A stretch of 64,000 bases of DNA. Origin: Sporofaciens musculi. Lineage in GTDB: Bacteria; Bacillota; Clostridia; Lachnospirales; Lachnospiraceae. The stretch covers positions 1,054,501 to 1,118,500 of the forward strand of contig NZ_WUQX01000001.1 of NCBI RefSeq assembly GCF_009830285.1, read 5' to 3'. The translations under genes and the position numbers were made by a program. The notes beneath the pieces are model-generated. The model ran no database searches and was not told where the DNA came from. It worked only from the letters and a program-made list of their open reading frames with translations. Shown piece by piece: positions 42,483 to 51,206 of this stretch. The stretch's first letter is position 1, and the number at the start of each line of letters is the position of its first letter.

Positions 42483-43736
42483 CTATCTAAGGTTATGGCG
42501 TGCCATAAATTCTTCAATCTCCTCCACCGTCTTCGGAATTCCTCCTGACAGCACCTCGCAACCGTCCCTTGTCACAAGAAGCGTATCCTCAATACGAATT
42601 CCAAGCTTCAAGTCATCAAAATACAGTCCGGGCTCAAGGGTAAACATCATATTTTCCTCTAAAGGAACATCATTTTCCCCCACATCATGAGCATAAAGCC
42701 CGATATAGTGGCCGGAGCCGTGGAAATAATACTTGGAAATCTCATCAGGCTTCTTCATATAACCGAGACGAATTAGCTCATCAGCCATCACTGATTTGCT
42801 CAATTCCTGAAGTTCTTCCTTAGGCTGACCTGGTTTTGAGGCGGCAATGGCTGCGTCAAGCCCTTTCAGCACCACATTATAGAGCTCTTTTTGCTGTTGG
42901 GTAAATCTTCCGTTCACCGGAAATGTCCTGCTGACGTCAGAGGCATAATATCCCCATTCGGCGCCTAAGTCGAAAAGAATCATATCCCCATCCTGAAGCT
43001 TCTGGTTATTATCTTCATAATGCATACAGCAGGCATTGATTCCAGATGCGGCGATCGTAGGAAATGCGTGACGTGCATTCATAGATCGAAGGGTGTAGTC
43101 AAAATATGCCTCAATCTCATACTCGTACATATCTGGATGGAGATGAGCAAGAATATTCTCAACTCCTTTTGTGGTAATGTCACAAGCCTTTCTGTGCAGG
43201 GCAATCTCCTCGGCAGACTTCACTTGCCGCATCAAAGCCAGATGGTGAAAGGAATTGTGCATCTGAAGCGTCGGATTATATTTAAGGACGCGGGCGGCAA
43301 ATCTCTGGGCTTCATTCATAGAGAAGGTTCCCTCCCAGTTTTCAAGGTCAATATAAACGTGCCGCACACGGTCCGGATGTCTGAGAAACGGAAGGGCTTC
43401 CTCAAACTTTTCCAGATATTCCACGTTCTCGATACCAGTATCCTCCTGAACGCTTTCTTTGGTGTAGAAAAGTCCGAGCCATCGTTTTGCCTTTTCGTCA
43501 GGATGGTCGATAAATAATTCCTCCCGTACCTTTCCCGCTGTTTTTGTAACCATCAGAACTGCCTTTGGCTGCGTGAAGCCGGTAAGGTAATAAAAATTAG
43601 CATTGGGGGTAAAGCGGTGCATCAAATCACCCCGATCCTCCCTTTCTCTGCCAGAAAAGACGAATCCTACGGACCCGTCTTCCAGTAAATCGCTGTATAA
43701 GCTTCTCTTTAACTTATGAAATTCTTTTGTAATCAT
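42483..43736 (-). CDS. pepP: Xaa-Pro aminopeptidase (aminopeptidase P)
   Basis: A 417-residue metallopeptidase that removes N-terminal residues next to proline. The N-terminal AMP_N-type domain (FSGREREDRGDLMHRFTPNANFYYLTG) is followed by the M24 creatinase-fold domain from about 170. Its metal ligands include Asp in LFDLGAEWGYYASDVSRTF, His in FHGSGHYIGLYAHDVG, Glu in TLEPGLYF and Glu in GIRIEDT. The ATG overlaps the stop of the hemerythrin gene by 4 nt, so the two are translationally coupled. Confidence 0.93.
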   Translation of the reverse strand: MITKEFHKLKRSLYSDLLEDGSVGFVFSGREREDRGDLMHRFTPNANFYYLTGFTQPKAVLMVTKTAGKVREELFIDHPDEKAKRWLGLFYTKESVQEDTGIENVEYLEKFEEALPFLRHPDRVRHVYIDLENWEGTFSMNEAQRFAARVLKYNPTLQMHNSFHHLALMRQVKSAEEIALHRKACDITTKGVENILAHLHPDMYEYEIEAYFDYTLRSMNARHAFPTIAASGINACCMHYEDNNQKLQDGDMILFDLGAEWGYYASDVSRTFPVNGRFTQQQKELYNVVLKGLDAAIAASKPGQPKEELQELSKSVMADELIRLGYMKKPDEISKYYFHGSGHYIGLYAHDVGENDVPLEENMMFTLEPGLYFDDLKLGIRIEDTLLVTRDGCEVLSGGIPKTVEEIEEFMARHNLR

Positions 43737-44155
43737 AATCTTTCGTTATTATCCTTCATAAATTTATATTCTGCCACAGACCTGTCAAAGCCCTCGATAT
43801 GTGTATAGAACCACTTGATTACGTTCTCATGTACTTTTTCTACAAATGCATTGGAGGGGCCTTCTTCTTCCACAAGCATCTCCTCAAGGTCCTTGATGGT
43901 GTTCTTGAAGGTCTCATGCTGTGCCTTGTGCTGTTCATACCCTGGATAGGCAATCTCCTGCTGAAGTTTTTCCTCTGCTGAGAAATGGAAGTCTGTGTAA
44001 TCCGCAAGATAATCCATCATCTTAATCGCTGCGGTCTTCTCGTTGCTCTGGTCACAACTGTCCAATAATTTGTTGATGCGGTCAATCAACTCCTTGTGGT
44101 GGGAATCAATCATCTCGTTGCCAGTTACCAGGTTTTCACTAAATTCTGCATACAT
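43733..44155 (-). CDS. Bacteriohemerythrin
   Basis: A 140-residue four-helix protein with the non-haem diiron ligands in order: H in IDSHHKELI, HxxxE in DFHFSAEE, HxxxH in HKAQHETF and HxxxxD in HIEGFD. Such proteins bind oxygen and are linked to oxygen sensing, delivery or protection. In an anaerobe an oxygen-scavenging role is plausible. It precedes pepP with a 4-nt overlap. GGAGG precedes the ATG on the minus strand. Confidence 0.93.
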   Translation of the reverse strand: MYAEFSENLVTGNEMIDSHHKELIDRINKLLDSCDQSNEKTAAIKMMDYLADYTDFHFSAEEKLQQEIAYPGYEQHKAQHETFKNTIKDLEEMLVEEEGPSNAFVEKVHENVIKWFYTHIEGFDRSVAEYKFMKDNNERL

Positions 44156-44200
44156 AATCTGTATCCTCCTCTTAAAAAAGTATATCTATAAAAATAAATT

Positions 44201-44869
44201 TTAAATTGGCTGATGGGATAATTTTGTCGCCTTCTTTTCCTGCGCAGCATACACAAAGGGATAAATCACACATGCCAGCGCAAATGCCGCAATCACATCT
44301 GTTACCGAATGCTGTTTTAAAAATACGGTAGACAGAATAATCAGCACAGCCAGCACATAGGCGCTCCACTGTATCATTCGGCGCCGTTTTAACGCCTCGC
44401 TGCGCCAGATGGCAATGCAGACGCCGATGGAATTAAATACATGGATACTTGGCAGCACATTTGTCGGTGTGTCCGTTGCATAGATGTATTTTACCAAATC
44501 CACGAAAATATTATCTCGTGCAAAAGTTATGGGACGCAGGTTCAGACCATTAGGGAAAACGGTGCATAAAAGCAGGAAAAACGTCATCCCTGTAATCAGG
44601 AAAGCACAGAGGCGATAGAACCCCTTCTTATCCGTAAAGAAAAAATATCCGGCTGCCACAGCCACAAACCCGAACCATAACAGATAGGGAACGATAAAAT
44701 ATTCAACAAAAGGAATATAGTCGTCGAGGGGCGAGTGAATCACGAAATAATGAACGTCTGTCCTTCTCTCCAGATAAACGAACCATGGCATGTAGATTAA
44801 CCCGTAGAGCAGTACCCATGCATGCCGATATTTCTTGATAAAGTTCTTCGTCTGTTGAATAGCGTTCAT
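44201..44869 (-). CDS. PAP2-superfamily membrane phosphatase
   Basis: A 222-residue membrane protein with about six hydrophobic helices. The lipid-phosphatase motifs are visible as PSIHVFNSIG (the PSxH core) and KQHSVTDVIAA (the last catalytic His and Asp). It would dephosphorylate a lipid phosphate such as phosphatidate or a related prenyl or inositol lipid at the membrane. It lies in the same direction as the glycerophosphodiesterase and lipid-kinase genes upstream, so these three probably serve phospholipid turnover. Confidence 0.85.
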   Translation of the reverse strand: MNAIQQTKNFIKKYRHAWVLLYGLIYMPWFVYLERRTDVHYFVIHSPLDDYIPFVEYFIVPYLLWFGFVAVAAGYFFFTDKKGFYRLCAFLITGMTFFLLLCTVFPNGLNLRPITFARDNIFVDLVKYIYATDTPTNVLPSIHVFNSIGVCIAIWRSEALKRRRMIQWSAYVLAVLIILSTVFLKQHSVTDVIAAFALACVIYPFVYAAQEKKATKLSHQPI

Positions 44870-44998
44870 AATTCATACCCCTTTATAAGCCTATTATCCC
44901 GCTTATTTTGAAAATGTAGGCGGTCCCTACAATGTATTCATGGTTCAGACTAAATTATAACATGAAAGAAAAGAATCAACAATAAAGTTCACGGTTTG

Positions 44999-45814
44999 TT
45001 AATAATTTTCATGCCTTTTTTCAAAAATCTGCATATCAAAATACTGGGAGCCTTTTTTTAGCATGTCCGGAGTGTTTAGTGTCCATACAGCGACAGGCAC
45101 ATGAAATATATGTTTGAGTATCCAGACATTGACAATGGGAAGATCGTTCAGGTTATAAGAGATAAAATCAGGCCTTCCTAAAAAATTTGACAATAAATGT
45201 TTTACCATGAAGCGAAAAAGCCATGCCTCCTTTAATGGGTCGCGGGTCAGATTAGAGGAAAGCTGCCCGCGCAGAATGTGGGGCGCATTAAGCCTAAACC
45301 ACCGGATACCCATGGTGTTGAAGGACTGTATCAGGCAGGGGCCTTGGTAATGCTTAAGCTGCCTAAGAGTTTCACGGCAGATATGTACGGACGAATCCGG
45401 AATCTTAAGCTCAATCAGGAGTGGAACACGTCCTTCTACAAGAGACAGAACCTCATCAAAAGCAGGAATCGTCTCAGCAGTACCGCAGAGGCGGCAGTCC
45501 TTTAATTCTTCGTATGTCATATTTTCGATGATATCCGGACGGCCGCAGATTCTCTCCAGTGTGTCGTCATGGAAGACTACAAGCTGTCCGTCTCTGGTTA
45601 AGTGAAGGTCAATCTCGATCCCATAGCCTTTGTTTAAGGCGGCACGGAAAGCTGCCATGGAGTTTTCTGGAATTCCTTTTTCCATACAGTGATAGCCCCG
45701 ATGGGCAAACATGGTGTGCCGATAGCAGCGCATATCCCTTTGGCGTGTGAAGCGGGGGGATATTGCAAATAAATATAATATAATGAGAGCTGTTAATAAA
45801 ATTGCTAAAAACAT
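44999..45814 (-). CDS. Glycerophosphodiester phosphodiesterase, membrane-anchored
   Basis: A 271-residue GDPD-family enzyme with an N-terminal hydrophobic anchor (about 1-18). The active-site motifs are FAHRGYHCMEKGIPENSM (catalytic HRG and ENS), EIDLHLTRDGQLVVFHDDTL (metal ligands and the second catalytic His) and LLIELK. It hydrolyses glycerophosphodiesters to an alcohol and glycerol 3-phosphate. It follows the lipid-kinase gene by 32 nt and is likely co-transcribed with it. Confidence 0.92.
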   Translation of the reverse strand: MFLAILLTALIILYLFAISPRFTRQRDMRCYRHTMFAHRGYHCMEKGIPENSMAAFRAALNKGYGIEIDLHLTRDGQLVVFHDDTLERICGRPDIIENMTYEELKDCRLCGTAETIPAFDEVLSLVEGRVPLLIELKIPDSSVHICRETLRQLKHYQGPCLIQSFNTMGIRWFRLNAPHILRGQLSSNLTRDPLKEAWLFRFMVKHLLSNFLGRPDFISYNLNDLPIVNVWILKHIFHVPVAVWTLNTPDMLKKGSQYFDMQIFEKRHENY

Positions 45815-45846
45815 ATCAAAGACCTCGATAAATTTAAAATTATATA

Positions 45847-46830
45847 TTATGGAGCGGCAATAATCCGCAGCTTTTCTGGCTCCAGCGACATGGAAGCCCT
45901 AGTCTGTTTAAGGACGGGCTCCCCGTCTGTATGGAGAGGGAGAGAAATGCTGCTTGTAATCTCCATTTTTTTGCAGGTATAGATATATACTCCGCTAAAG
46001 CGTGTATGCCATCCCTTATACGCAGTTGGAAGGAGGGCAAGAATCTTTAGCTTGGATAAGCCGGAGATTACGATGACGTCCAAAAGCCCGTCCTGGCAGT
46101 TAGCGTTGGGACAGAATTTGAAGCCGCCGCCCTCGAACTTAAGGTTCATGGCCGTGGCAAAATACGCTCTCTTAAAGTTGATTTTTCGGGAATCGTCCAA
46201 TGTTAGGGTAATGCATTGGGGAGTCAGAGTAAGAATTTGACGCAGCGCAATTCCTACGTAGGTTAATTTCCCAAGGTGCAGCCTGTTCAATAGCGCCTTC
46301 ACGGGTGAAACCATGGCTTCGTGGCAGATACCCGCGTCAAACCCCATTCCTGAGCTCACGGCAAAACGCCGTTTTTTACCGTTGTATGTAAGAATTCCAA
46401 TATTGACAGGCAGATAGCGGGTTGGAGAAAGGATGTTGTCAAGTCCTTGGAGGGGCTCGGTGGGAAGATGGAGGCTGCGTGCAAAATCATTGCTCGAACC
46501 AGTGGGAATATATCCGAGCGTGACTTTGGACAGAAATCGAATACCGTCCACTACTTCATTAATCGTTCCGTCTCCGCCTAATGCGACGAGCGTGTGGTAT
46601 TTACCATCGGAGGTCAGCTCTTGAACAAGCTTAGCGGCATGCTGGCGATATTTGGTAAAGTGTACGCTATATTTAATTGCCCGCACCTTTAAGATGGGCT
46701 CTACCTGATTCCAGATCCGATATCCCAGACCAGAGCGGGAGTTGGGGTTGACGATGAAGGTGTATTCATCAGGACAGCCAGCAGTATTTGTGTCGCTGTC
46801 TAGCCGGATTTCGTCGGTAAATGTCTGCAT
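45847..46830 (-). CDS. Diacylglycerol-kinase-family lipid kinase
   Basis: A 327-residue YegS/DgkB-type kinase. It has the phosphate loop VNPNSRSGLG near residue 26, the nucleotide motif LVALGGDGTINEVVDG and TGSSNDFARSL. The C-terminal half has the NLKFEGGGFKFCPNANCQDGLLDV segment of the family. It phosphorylates a lipid alcohol such as diacylglycerol. ATG 46830 follows AAGGAGGTC. The frame runs on to 46920 without a site. Its product and the PAP2 phosphatase catalyse opposite steps. Confidence 0.9.
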   Translation of the reverse strand: MQTFTDEIRLDSDTNTAGCPDEYTFIVNPNSRSGLGYRIWNQVEPILKVRAIKYSVHFTKYRQHAAKLVQELTSDGKYHTLVALGGDGTINEVVDGIRFLSKVTLGYIPTGSSNDFARSLHLPTEPLQGLDNILSPTRYLPVNIGILTYNGKKRRFAVSSGMGFDAGICHEAMVSPVKALLNRLHLGKLTYVGIALRQILTLTPQCITLTLDDSRKINFKRAYFATAMNLKFEGGGFKFCPNANCQDGLLDVIVISGLSKLKILALLPTAYKGWHTRFSGVYIYTCKKMEITSSISLPLHTDGEPVLKQTRASMSLEPEKLRIIAAP

Positions 46831-46965
46831 AAAGACCTCCTTATAGATATTACCTATAAATTGAAAAGTTATATTATAAATAATGATTGGATTTATTGGA
46901 AAGGCAGCGTTATAATACACTTACAAGATATTATTGTAAATGGTTTCACTACCATATTCCCTTCT

Positions 46966-47002
46966 AAAAAATCCTTTGAGTCCGCTTGCTCGAAGGATTT
47001 TT
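46966..47002 (-). terminator. Terminator of the tetR gene
   Basis: A 10-bp stem AAAAATCCTT (46967-46976) with AAGGATTTTT (46993-47002). On the minus strand it ends in a T6 run. The rest of the 202-nt gap 46831-47032 shows only AT-rich sequence. Confidence 0.82.
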
Positions 47003-47032
47003 ATTTTAGCAAAAAATGCGGTGAAAGCGTTG

Positions 47033-47635
47033 CTAAAATAATCCGTTTAAGTAGATTTCGAGGGAACGCTTCATATTTCCCTCAAAATCAGTCTTGCCGT
47101 CTTTTAAACACCATTCAAAAACATTTCCAATGACAATCATCCGGATATCTGTGGCAATGTCGTTAAGCTCCACCGACGGGGATACCACCCCTGCGTCAAT
47201 GGCTTTTCGCAGATAATCTGAGACAGTGACAATGGGATAGGGACGCTCTGACCAGATGAGTGGATTTAGAGATTGATTCTTGGGCGTATAATAATTCGCC
47301 ATAAATTCTACGCCTAATTTTTGGCAGTAATGTACGTAATTCAAGTAAACATAGATGATTGCCTGTTTTGCCTCATCCGCATCTGCCGGCATGTCCAGAA
47401 GATTGGGGTTGATGCGCGGCTGTTCTTCTATATAGTAGGAAAGAAGGTCATCCTTGGTCTTAAAATGATGGTAAAAACTTCCGTTTGAGACGCCGGCTTC
47501 TTCGCAGATATTTTTAATAGAGAGCTGCTCGTAGCCTTTTTTTTGTAAAATATGTTTTGCGGCGCGGAAGATTTTCGCTTTCGTCTCCTGTGATTTTAGC
47601 TGCTGTTTGGATAGTTCCTGTGACTCTTGATTCAT
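47033..47635 (-). CDS. TetR/AcrR-family transcriptional regulator
   Basis: A 200-residue regulator with the N-terminal TetR helix-turn-helix (LSIKNICEEAGVSNGSFYHHFKTKDDLL, about 39-66) and a C-terminal ligand or dimerisation domain without recognisable ligand residues. The promoter at 47711-47739 has a palindrome directly upstream, and an identical one lies 43 nt further on. The regulator therefore probably controls itself and perhaps the divergent tex unit. Confidence 0.9.
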   Translation of the reverse strand: MNQESQELSKQQLKSQETKAKIFRAAKHILQKKGYEQLSIKNICEEAGVSNGSFYHHFKTKDDLLSYYIEEQPRINPNLLDMPADADEAKQAIIYVYLNYVHYCQKLGVEFMANYYTPKNQSLNPLIWSERPYPIVTVSDYLRKAIDAGVVSPSVELNDIATDIRMIVIGNVFEWCLKDGKTDFEGNMKRSLEIYLNGLF

Positions 47636-47710
47636 TTATAAAACTCCTTGGGAAATATTACTTTTTAAGTATTATGCATAGAAACTGCAACTGTGTAGTT
47701 CTCAAGTGCA

Positions 47711-47739
47711 ATTATAGCATAGAGGATTCTGGTTTTCAA
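47711..47739 (-). promoter_or_regulatory. tetR promoter
   Basis: On the minus strand TTGAAA (47734-47739), 17-nt spacer and TATAAT (47711-47716), with AAGGAG before the tetR start. Confidence 0.78.
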
Positions 47740-47744
47740 GAAAA

Positions 47745-47758
47745 CAGAGTGAACTCTA
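47745..47758. promoter_or_regulatory. TetR-type operator 1
   Basis: CAGAGTGAACTCTA, one base short of the perfect palindrome CAGAGT-GA-ACTCTG found at 47788. It abuts the -35 box of the tetR promoter. Confidence 0.6.
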
Positions 47759-47787
47759 TAGGGTAAGTATTATGGAAGAAATTCAAA

Positions 47788-47801
47788 CAGAGTGAACTCT
47801 G
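47788..47801. promoter_or_regulatory. TetR-type operator 2
   Basis: CAGAGTGAACTCTG is a perfect 6+2+6 palindrome. It lies 43 nt from operator 1, about four helical turns, and 14 nt upstream of the -35 box of the tex promoter. Confidence 0.6.
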
Positions 47802-47815
47802 TATTAAGTATTTCG

Positions 47816-47844
47816 TTGCAGATTTAGCAGATTTTAGGTATAAT
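47816..47844 (+). promoter_or_regulatory. Promoter of the tex unit
   Basis: TTGCAG (47816-47821), 17-nt spacer and a perfect TATAAT (47839-47844), followed by GAGGGGG and the small frame at 47872. Confidence 0.55.
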
Positions 47845-47871
47845 AAAAAACAGTGTGAGGGGGCCTGTGAA

Positions 47872-47943
47872 ATGGGCAAAGACTATCATCTTACGGTTGA
47901 TGATAAAGGAATAGTGAGAAAGGGTATAGAGCATGGATATTAA
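47872..47943 (+). CDS. Possible 23-residue upstream peptide overlapping the tex start
   Basis: ATG 47872 follows GAGGGGGCC and reads MGKDYHLTVDDKGIVRKGIE-HGY before TAA 47941-47943. It overlaps the first 11 nt of tex in another frame. The arrangement suggests translational coupling to tex. No family is recognised, and the peptide itself may have no function. Confidence 0.35.
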   Translation: MGKDYHLTVDDKGIVRKGIEHGY

Positions 47944-50089
47944 TCAGAAAATTACGGAAGAACTGGGTGTGAAGAAATGGCAGGTGGATGCAGCGGTCAA
48001 GCTGATTGACGAAGGCAACACCATTCCGTTTATTGCAAGATACAGGAAAGAAGCAACGGGAACCCTGGATGACGAGCAGCTTCGGAGACTGCATGAAAGG
48101 CTGACTTATCTTCGCAATCTGGAAGAAAAGAAGGAGCAGGTATTATCCAGTATACAGGAGCAGGGAAAACTTTCAGAGGAATTGAAGAAGCAGATTCTTG
48201 CGGCAGAGACATTGGTGGTTGTGGAGGACTTATACCGCCCTTACCGCCCGAAGCGAAGAACCAGGGCCACCATAGCGAAGGAAAAGGGGTTAGAGCCGCT
48301 GGCGGCAATCATTATTTTGCAGAAGACGAAGCAGCCTGTTGAAGAACTTGCAGCGGAGTACATAGATCCTGAGAAGGATGTCAATACTGTGGAGGAGGCC
48401 ATTGCAGGCGCCAAAGATATCATTGCAGAGAGCATTTCCGACGAGGCGGACTACCGTATCTGGATTCGGAAGATTACGACCCAGAAAGGGCGGGTCATTT
48501 CCGCAGCGAAGGATGAAAAGGCAGAGTCCGTGTACGAGATGTACTATGATTTTGAAGAACCTGTAAACCGTCTCGCAGGACATCGGATTCTGGCGTTGAA
48601 CCGAGGGGAGAAGGAGAAGTTTTTATCCGTCAAGATTGAGGCGCCAGAGGAGGACATTATCCGTTATCTGGAGAAAAAGAACATCCATGGGGATAATCCT
48701 TACACCACGCCTATCTTGAAAGCCGTTGTTGAGGACAGCTATAAGCGGTTGATTGCGCCCGCAATCGAGAGGGAAATTCGCAGCGATCTGACGGAGAAGG
48801 CAGAGGACGGTGCGATTGAAGTGTTTAAGAAGAATCTTGAGCAGCTCTTGATGCAGCCGCCGATTGTGGGACAGACTGTTCTTGGGTGGGACCCTGCGTT
48901 CCGTACCGGTTGTAAATTGGCGGTTGTAGACCCTACGGGCAAGGTGATTGGAACTACAGTTATCTATCCCACGGCGCCGACTACGCCTCAGAAGATTAAA
49001 GCATCTAAGGACCTTTTAAAAAAGATTATTGCGAAATATAATATTACGCTGATTTCTGTGGGAAATGGTACTGCCTCCCGCGAATCAGAGATGTTTATTG
49101 TAGAACTGCTCAAGGAAATTCCTCAGAAGGTACAGTATGTAATCGTCAACGAGGCTGGGGCCTCCGTATATTCTGCAAGTAAGCTGGCCTCTGAGGAATT
49201 TCCAAAGTTCGACGTAGGGCAGAGAAGCGCCGCCTCCATAGCAAGGCGGCTGCAGGATCCTTTGGCAGAGTTGGTGAAGATAGACCCAAAATCCATAGGC
49301 GTGGGACAGTATCAGCATGATATGAACCAGAAGAAGTTAAGCGAAGCTTTGTCAGGCGTTGTTGAGGATTGTGTAAACAGAGTAGGAGTAGATTTAAATA
49401 CCGCCTCTGCGCCACTCCTTTCATACATTTCTGGTATCTCAGGCGCCATTGCAAAAAATATTGTGGCATATAGGGAAGAAAACGGGAAGTTTGCCAATCG
49501 GAAGCAGCTTCTCAAGGTTGCAAAGCTAGGACCAAAGGCATTTGAACAGTGTGCAGGATTCATGAGAATCCAGGGAGGAGACAACCCTCTGGATGGAACC
49601 AGCGTACATCCGGAGACTTATGATGCTGCCGTGAAGCTTCTGACCAGGCAGGGCTTCACCGTGGAGGCTGTAAGCGGAGGCAAGCTTGTGGGATTGTCTC
49701 TGACGATTAAGGATTACAAGAGACTGGCAGAAGAATTGGGAATTGGAGAGATTACCCTGCGGGATATTGTAAAAGAGCTGGAAAAGCCTGCCAGGGACCC
49801 CCGCGACGAGATGCCGAAGCCGATTTTACGGACGGATGTTCTTGAAATGAAGGACTTGACCGAAGGGATGCTGCTTAAGGGCACGGTGAGGAACGTCATT
49901 GATTTTGGAGTTTTTGTGGATATTGGCGTTCATCAGGACGGATTGGTGCATATCTCCGAGATTACGGACAAGAAGTTTATCAAGCATCCATTAGAGGTGG
50001 TGAGCGTCGGAGATATTGTGGATGTTAAGGTGCTGAGTGTGGATTTGAAGAAGAAGCGTATCCAGCTTACCATGAAGGGAATTTCATAG
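47933..50089 (+). CDS. tex: Tex/YhgF-family RNA-binding transcription accessory protein
   Basis: A 718-residue protein with the full Tex layout. The helical Tex_N region opens at about residue 1 (ELGVKKWQVDAAVKLIDEGNTIPFIARYRKEATG). A YqgF-like RNase-H fold follows at about 320-450 (LGWDPAFRTGCKLAVVDPTGKV), then helix-hairpin-helix segments at about 485-560, and an S1 RNA-binding domain at the end (GTVRNVIDFGVFVDIGVHQDG). Tex is a general factor for expression and RNA metabolism. The sequence shows only a weak AAAGGG site, so initiation may depend on the overlapping upstream frame. Confidence 0.95.
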   Translation: MDINQKITEELGVKKWQVDAAVKLIDEGNTIPFIARYRKEATGTLDDEQLRRLHERLTYLRNLEEKKEQVLSSIQEQGKLSEELKKQILAAETLVVVEDLYRPYRPKRRTRATIAKEKGLEPLAAIIILQKTKQPVEELAAEYIDPEKDVNTVEEAIAGAKDIIAESISDEADYRIWIRKITTQKGRVISAAKDEKAESVYEMYYDFEEPVNRLAGHRILALNRGEKEKFLSVKIEAPEEDIIRYLEKKNIHGDNPYTTPILKAVVEDSYKRLIAPAIEREIRSDLTEKAEDGAIEVFKKNLEQLLMQPPIVGQTVLGWDPAFRTGCKLAVVDPTGKVIGTTVIYPTAPTTPQKIKASKDLLKKIIAKYNITLISVGNGTASRESEMFIVELLKEIPQKVQYVIVNEAGASVYSASKLASEEFPKFDVGQRSAASIARRLQDPLAELVKIDPKSIGVGQYQHDMNQKKLSEALSGVVEDCVNRVGVDLNTASAPLLSYISGISGAIAKNIVAYREENGKFANRKQLLKVAKLGPKAFEQCAGFMRIQGGDNPLDGTSVHPETYDAAVKLLTRQGFTVEAVSGGKLVGLSLTIKDYKRLAEELGIGEITLRDIVKELEKPARDPRDEMPKPILRTDVLEMKDLTEGMLLKGTVRNVIDFGVFVDIGVHQDGLVHISEITDKKFIKHPLEVVSVGDIVDVKVLSVDLKKKRIQLTMKGIS

Positions 50090-50131
50090 ATATAGTGTAG
50101 AAAGGAATCAAAGAGAGGGTAAAGAACGGAT

Positions 50132-51004
50132 ATGAAACAAAGTTGGAAAAAGAGTCTGGAAACTGTGGTATGTGTGTTACTGGGCAATATCATTCTGGCA
50201 GTTGCAGTGGCGGCATTTGTCGTGCCCCACGGAATTATCATGGGCGGGGCGACGGGTGTTGCTCTGACGATTAACCATTATGTCAATGGGAATCTGTCTG
50301 TAATTATCTTTATAGTCAATATTATGCTTTTTATATTGGGGACCATTGTATTAGGAAAAAAGTTTGCATTGACGACTTTAATTAGTACGATTGTATATCC
50401 GGTTTTTCTGTCAATCGTGCAGACGATTCCGGGAATTACGAAGCTTACGGACAATATTATGCTTGCGTCTTTGTATGGGGGAGCTTTGCTGGGACTGGGA
50501 ATCGGTCTGGTGGTGAGAGTGGGCTCATCCACGGGAGGAACCGATATCCTTGCGCTGGTGCTTCATAAGTGGTTTCATATAGCTGTGGCGGTGTTCATGT
50601 ATATCGTGGATTTCATTGTGTTGGTGTGCCAGGTATTTTTCTCTACTTCTGAGCAGATTCTATATGGTATTCTGGTGTTGGTAGTGACCACCATGATGAT
50701 GAATCGGGTGGTGCTGATGGGGCAGTCACAGATTCAGTTATTTATCATAACGGATAAGTATGAGGAAGTGAAGGAGAAGGTGCTTAAAGAGATTGACGCA
50801 GGGGTTACGATGGTTCATATTGAGACTGGGTATGGGGCTAAACAGCAGAAGGGCGTGCTGTGTGTCGTACCGAACCGGAAGCTATACTCCATTAACCAGA
50901 CGGTTCAGTCGGTTGACCCAAAGGCTTTTATCACGATTACACAGATTAATGAGGTTCGCGGACGAGGATTTACGTTAGAAAGAGAGAGTCATCCAAAGAA
51001 ATAA
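50132..51004 (+). CDS. YitT-family membrane protein (DUF161/DUF2179)
   Basis: A 290-residue protein with five to six membrane helices in the first 200 residues and a soluble C-terminal DUF2179 domain. The motif GGATGVALTINHYVNGN and the later GSSTGGTDILALVLHKW match YitT family members. The C-terminal part (TDKYEEVKEKVLKEID and GYGAKQQKGVLCVVPNRKL) is the DUF2179 domain. The function is not established. It lies 42 nt after tex. Confidence 0.88.
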   Translation: MKQSWKKSLETVVCVLLGNIILAVAVAAFVVPHGIIMGGATGVALTINHYVNGNLSVIIFIVNIMLFILGTIVLGKKFALTTLISTIVYPVFLSIVQTIPGITKLTDNIMLASLYGGALLGLGIGLVVRVGSSTGGTDILALVLHKWFHIAVAVFMYIVDFIVLVCQVFFSTSEQILYGILVLVVTTMMMNRVVLMGQSQIQLFIITDKYEEVKEKVLKEIDAGVTMVHIETGYGAKQQKGVLCVVPNRKLYSINQTVQSVDPKAFITITQINEVRGRGFTLERESHPKK

Positions 51005-51011
51005 GGGTGCT

Positions 51012-51049
51012 GCCGTATTAGGATAATGGTAAAATTGTCTTAATGCGGC
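51012..51049 (+). terminator. Terminator-like hairpin after the YitT-family gene
   Basis: A stem of about 14 bp with G-U pairs, GCCGTATTAGGATA (51012-51025) with TGTCTTAATGCGGC (51036-51049). The 3' flank is AT-rich rather than a clean T-run. Confidence 0.6.
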
Positions 51050-51171
51050 GGTATTTATTATATAGTGTTTTTTGATATAGTTTTAAAATAACTGAATATT
51101 CTGATAATATTTATGAAAAAAATAAGTAAATAATTAAAAGTAAAAAAATAAATAAAAATACAAAAAACATA

Positions 51172-51200
51172 TTGACAAACCACAATAAGTGTGATATCTT
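51172..51200 (+). promoter_or_regulatory. Promoter of the candidate RNA at 51207
   Basis: A perfect TTGACA (51172-51177), 17-nt spacer and TATCTT (51195-51200). The 120 nt before it are extremely AT-rich. Confidence 0.68.
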
Positions 51201-51206
51201 ATATTT

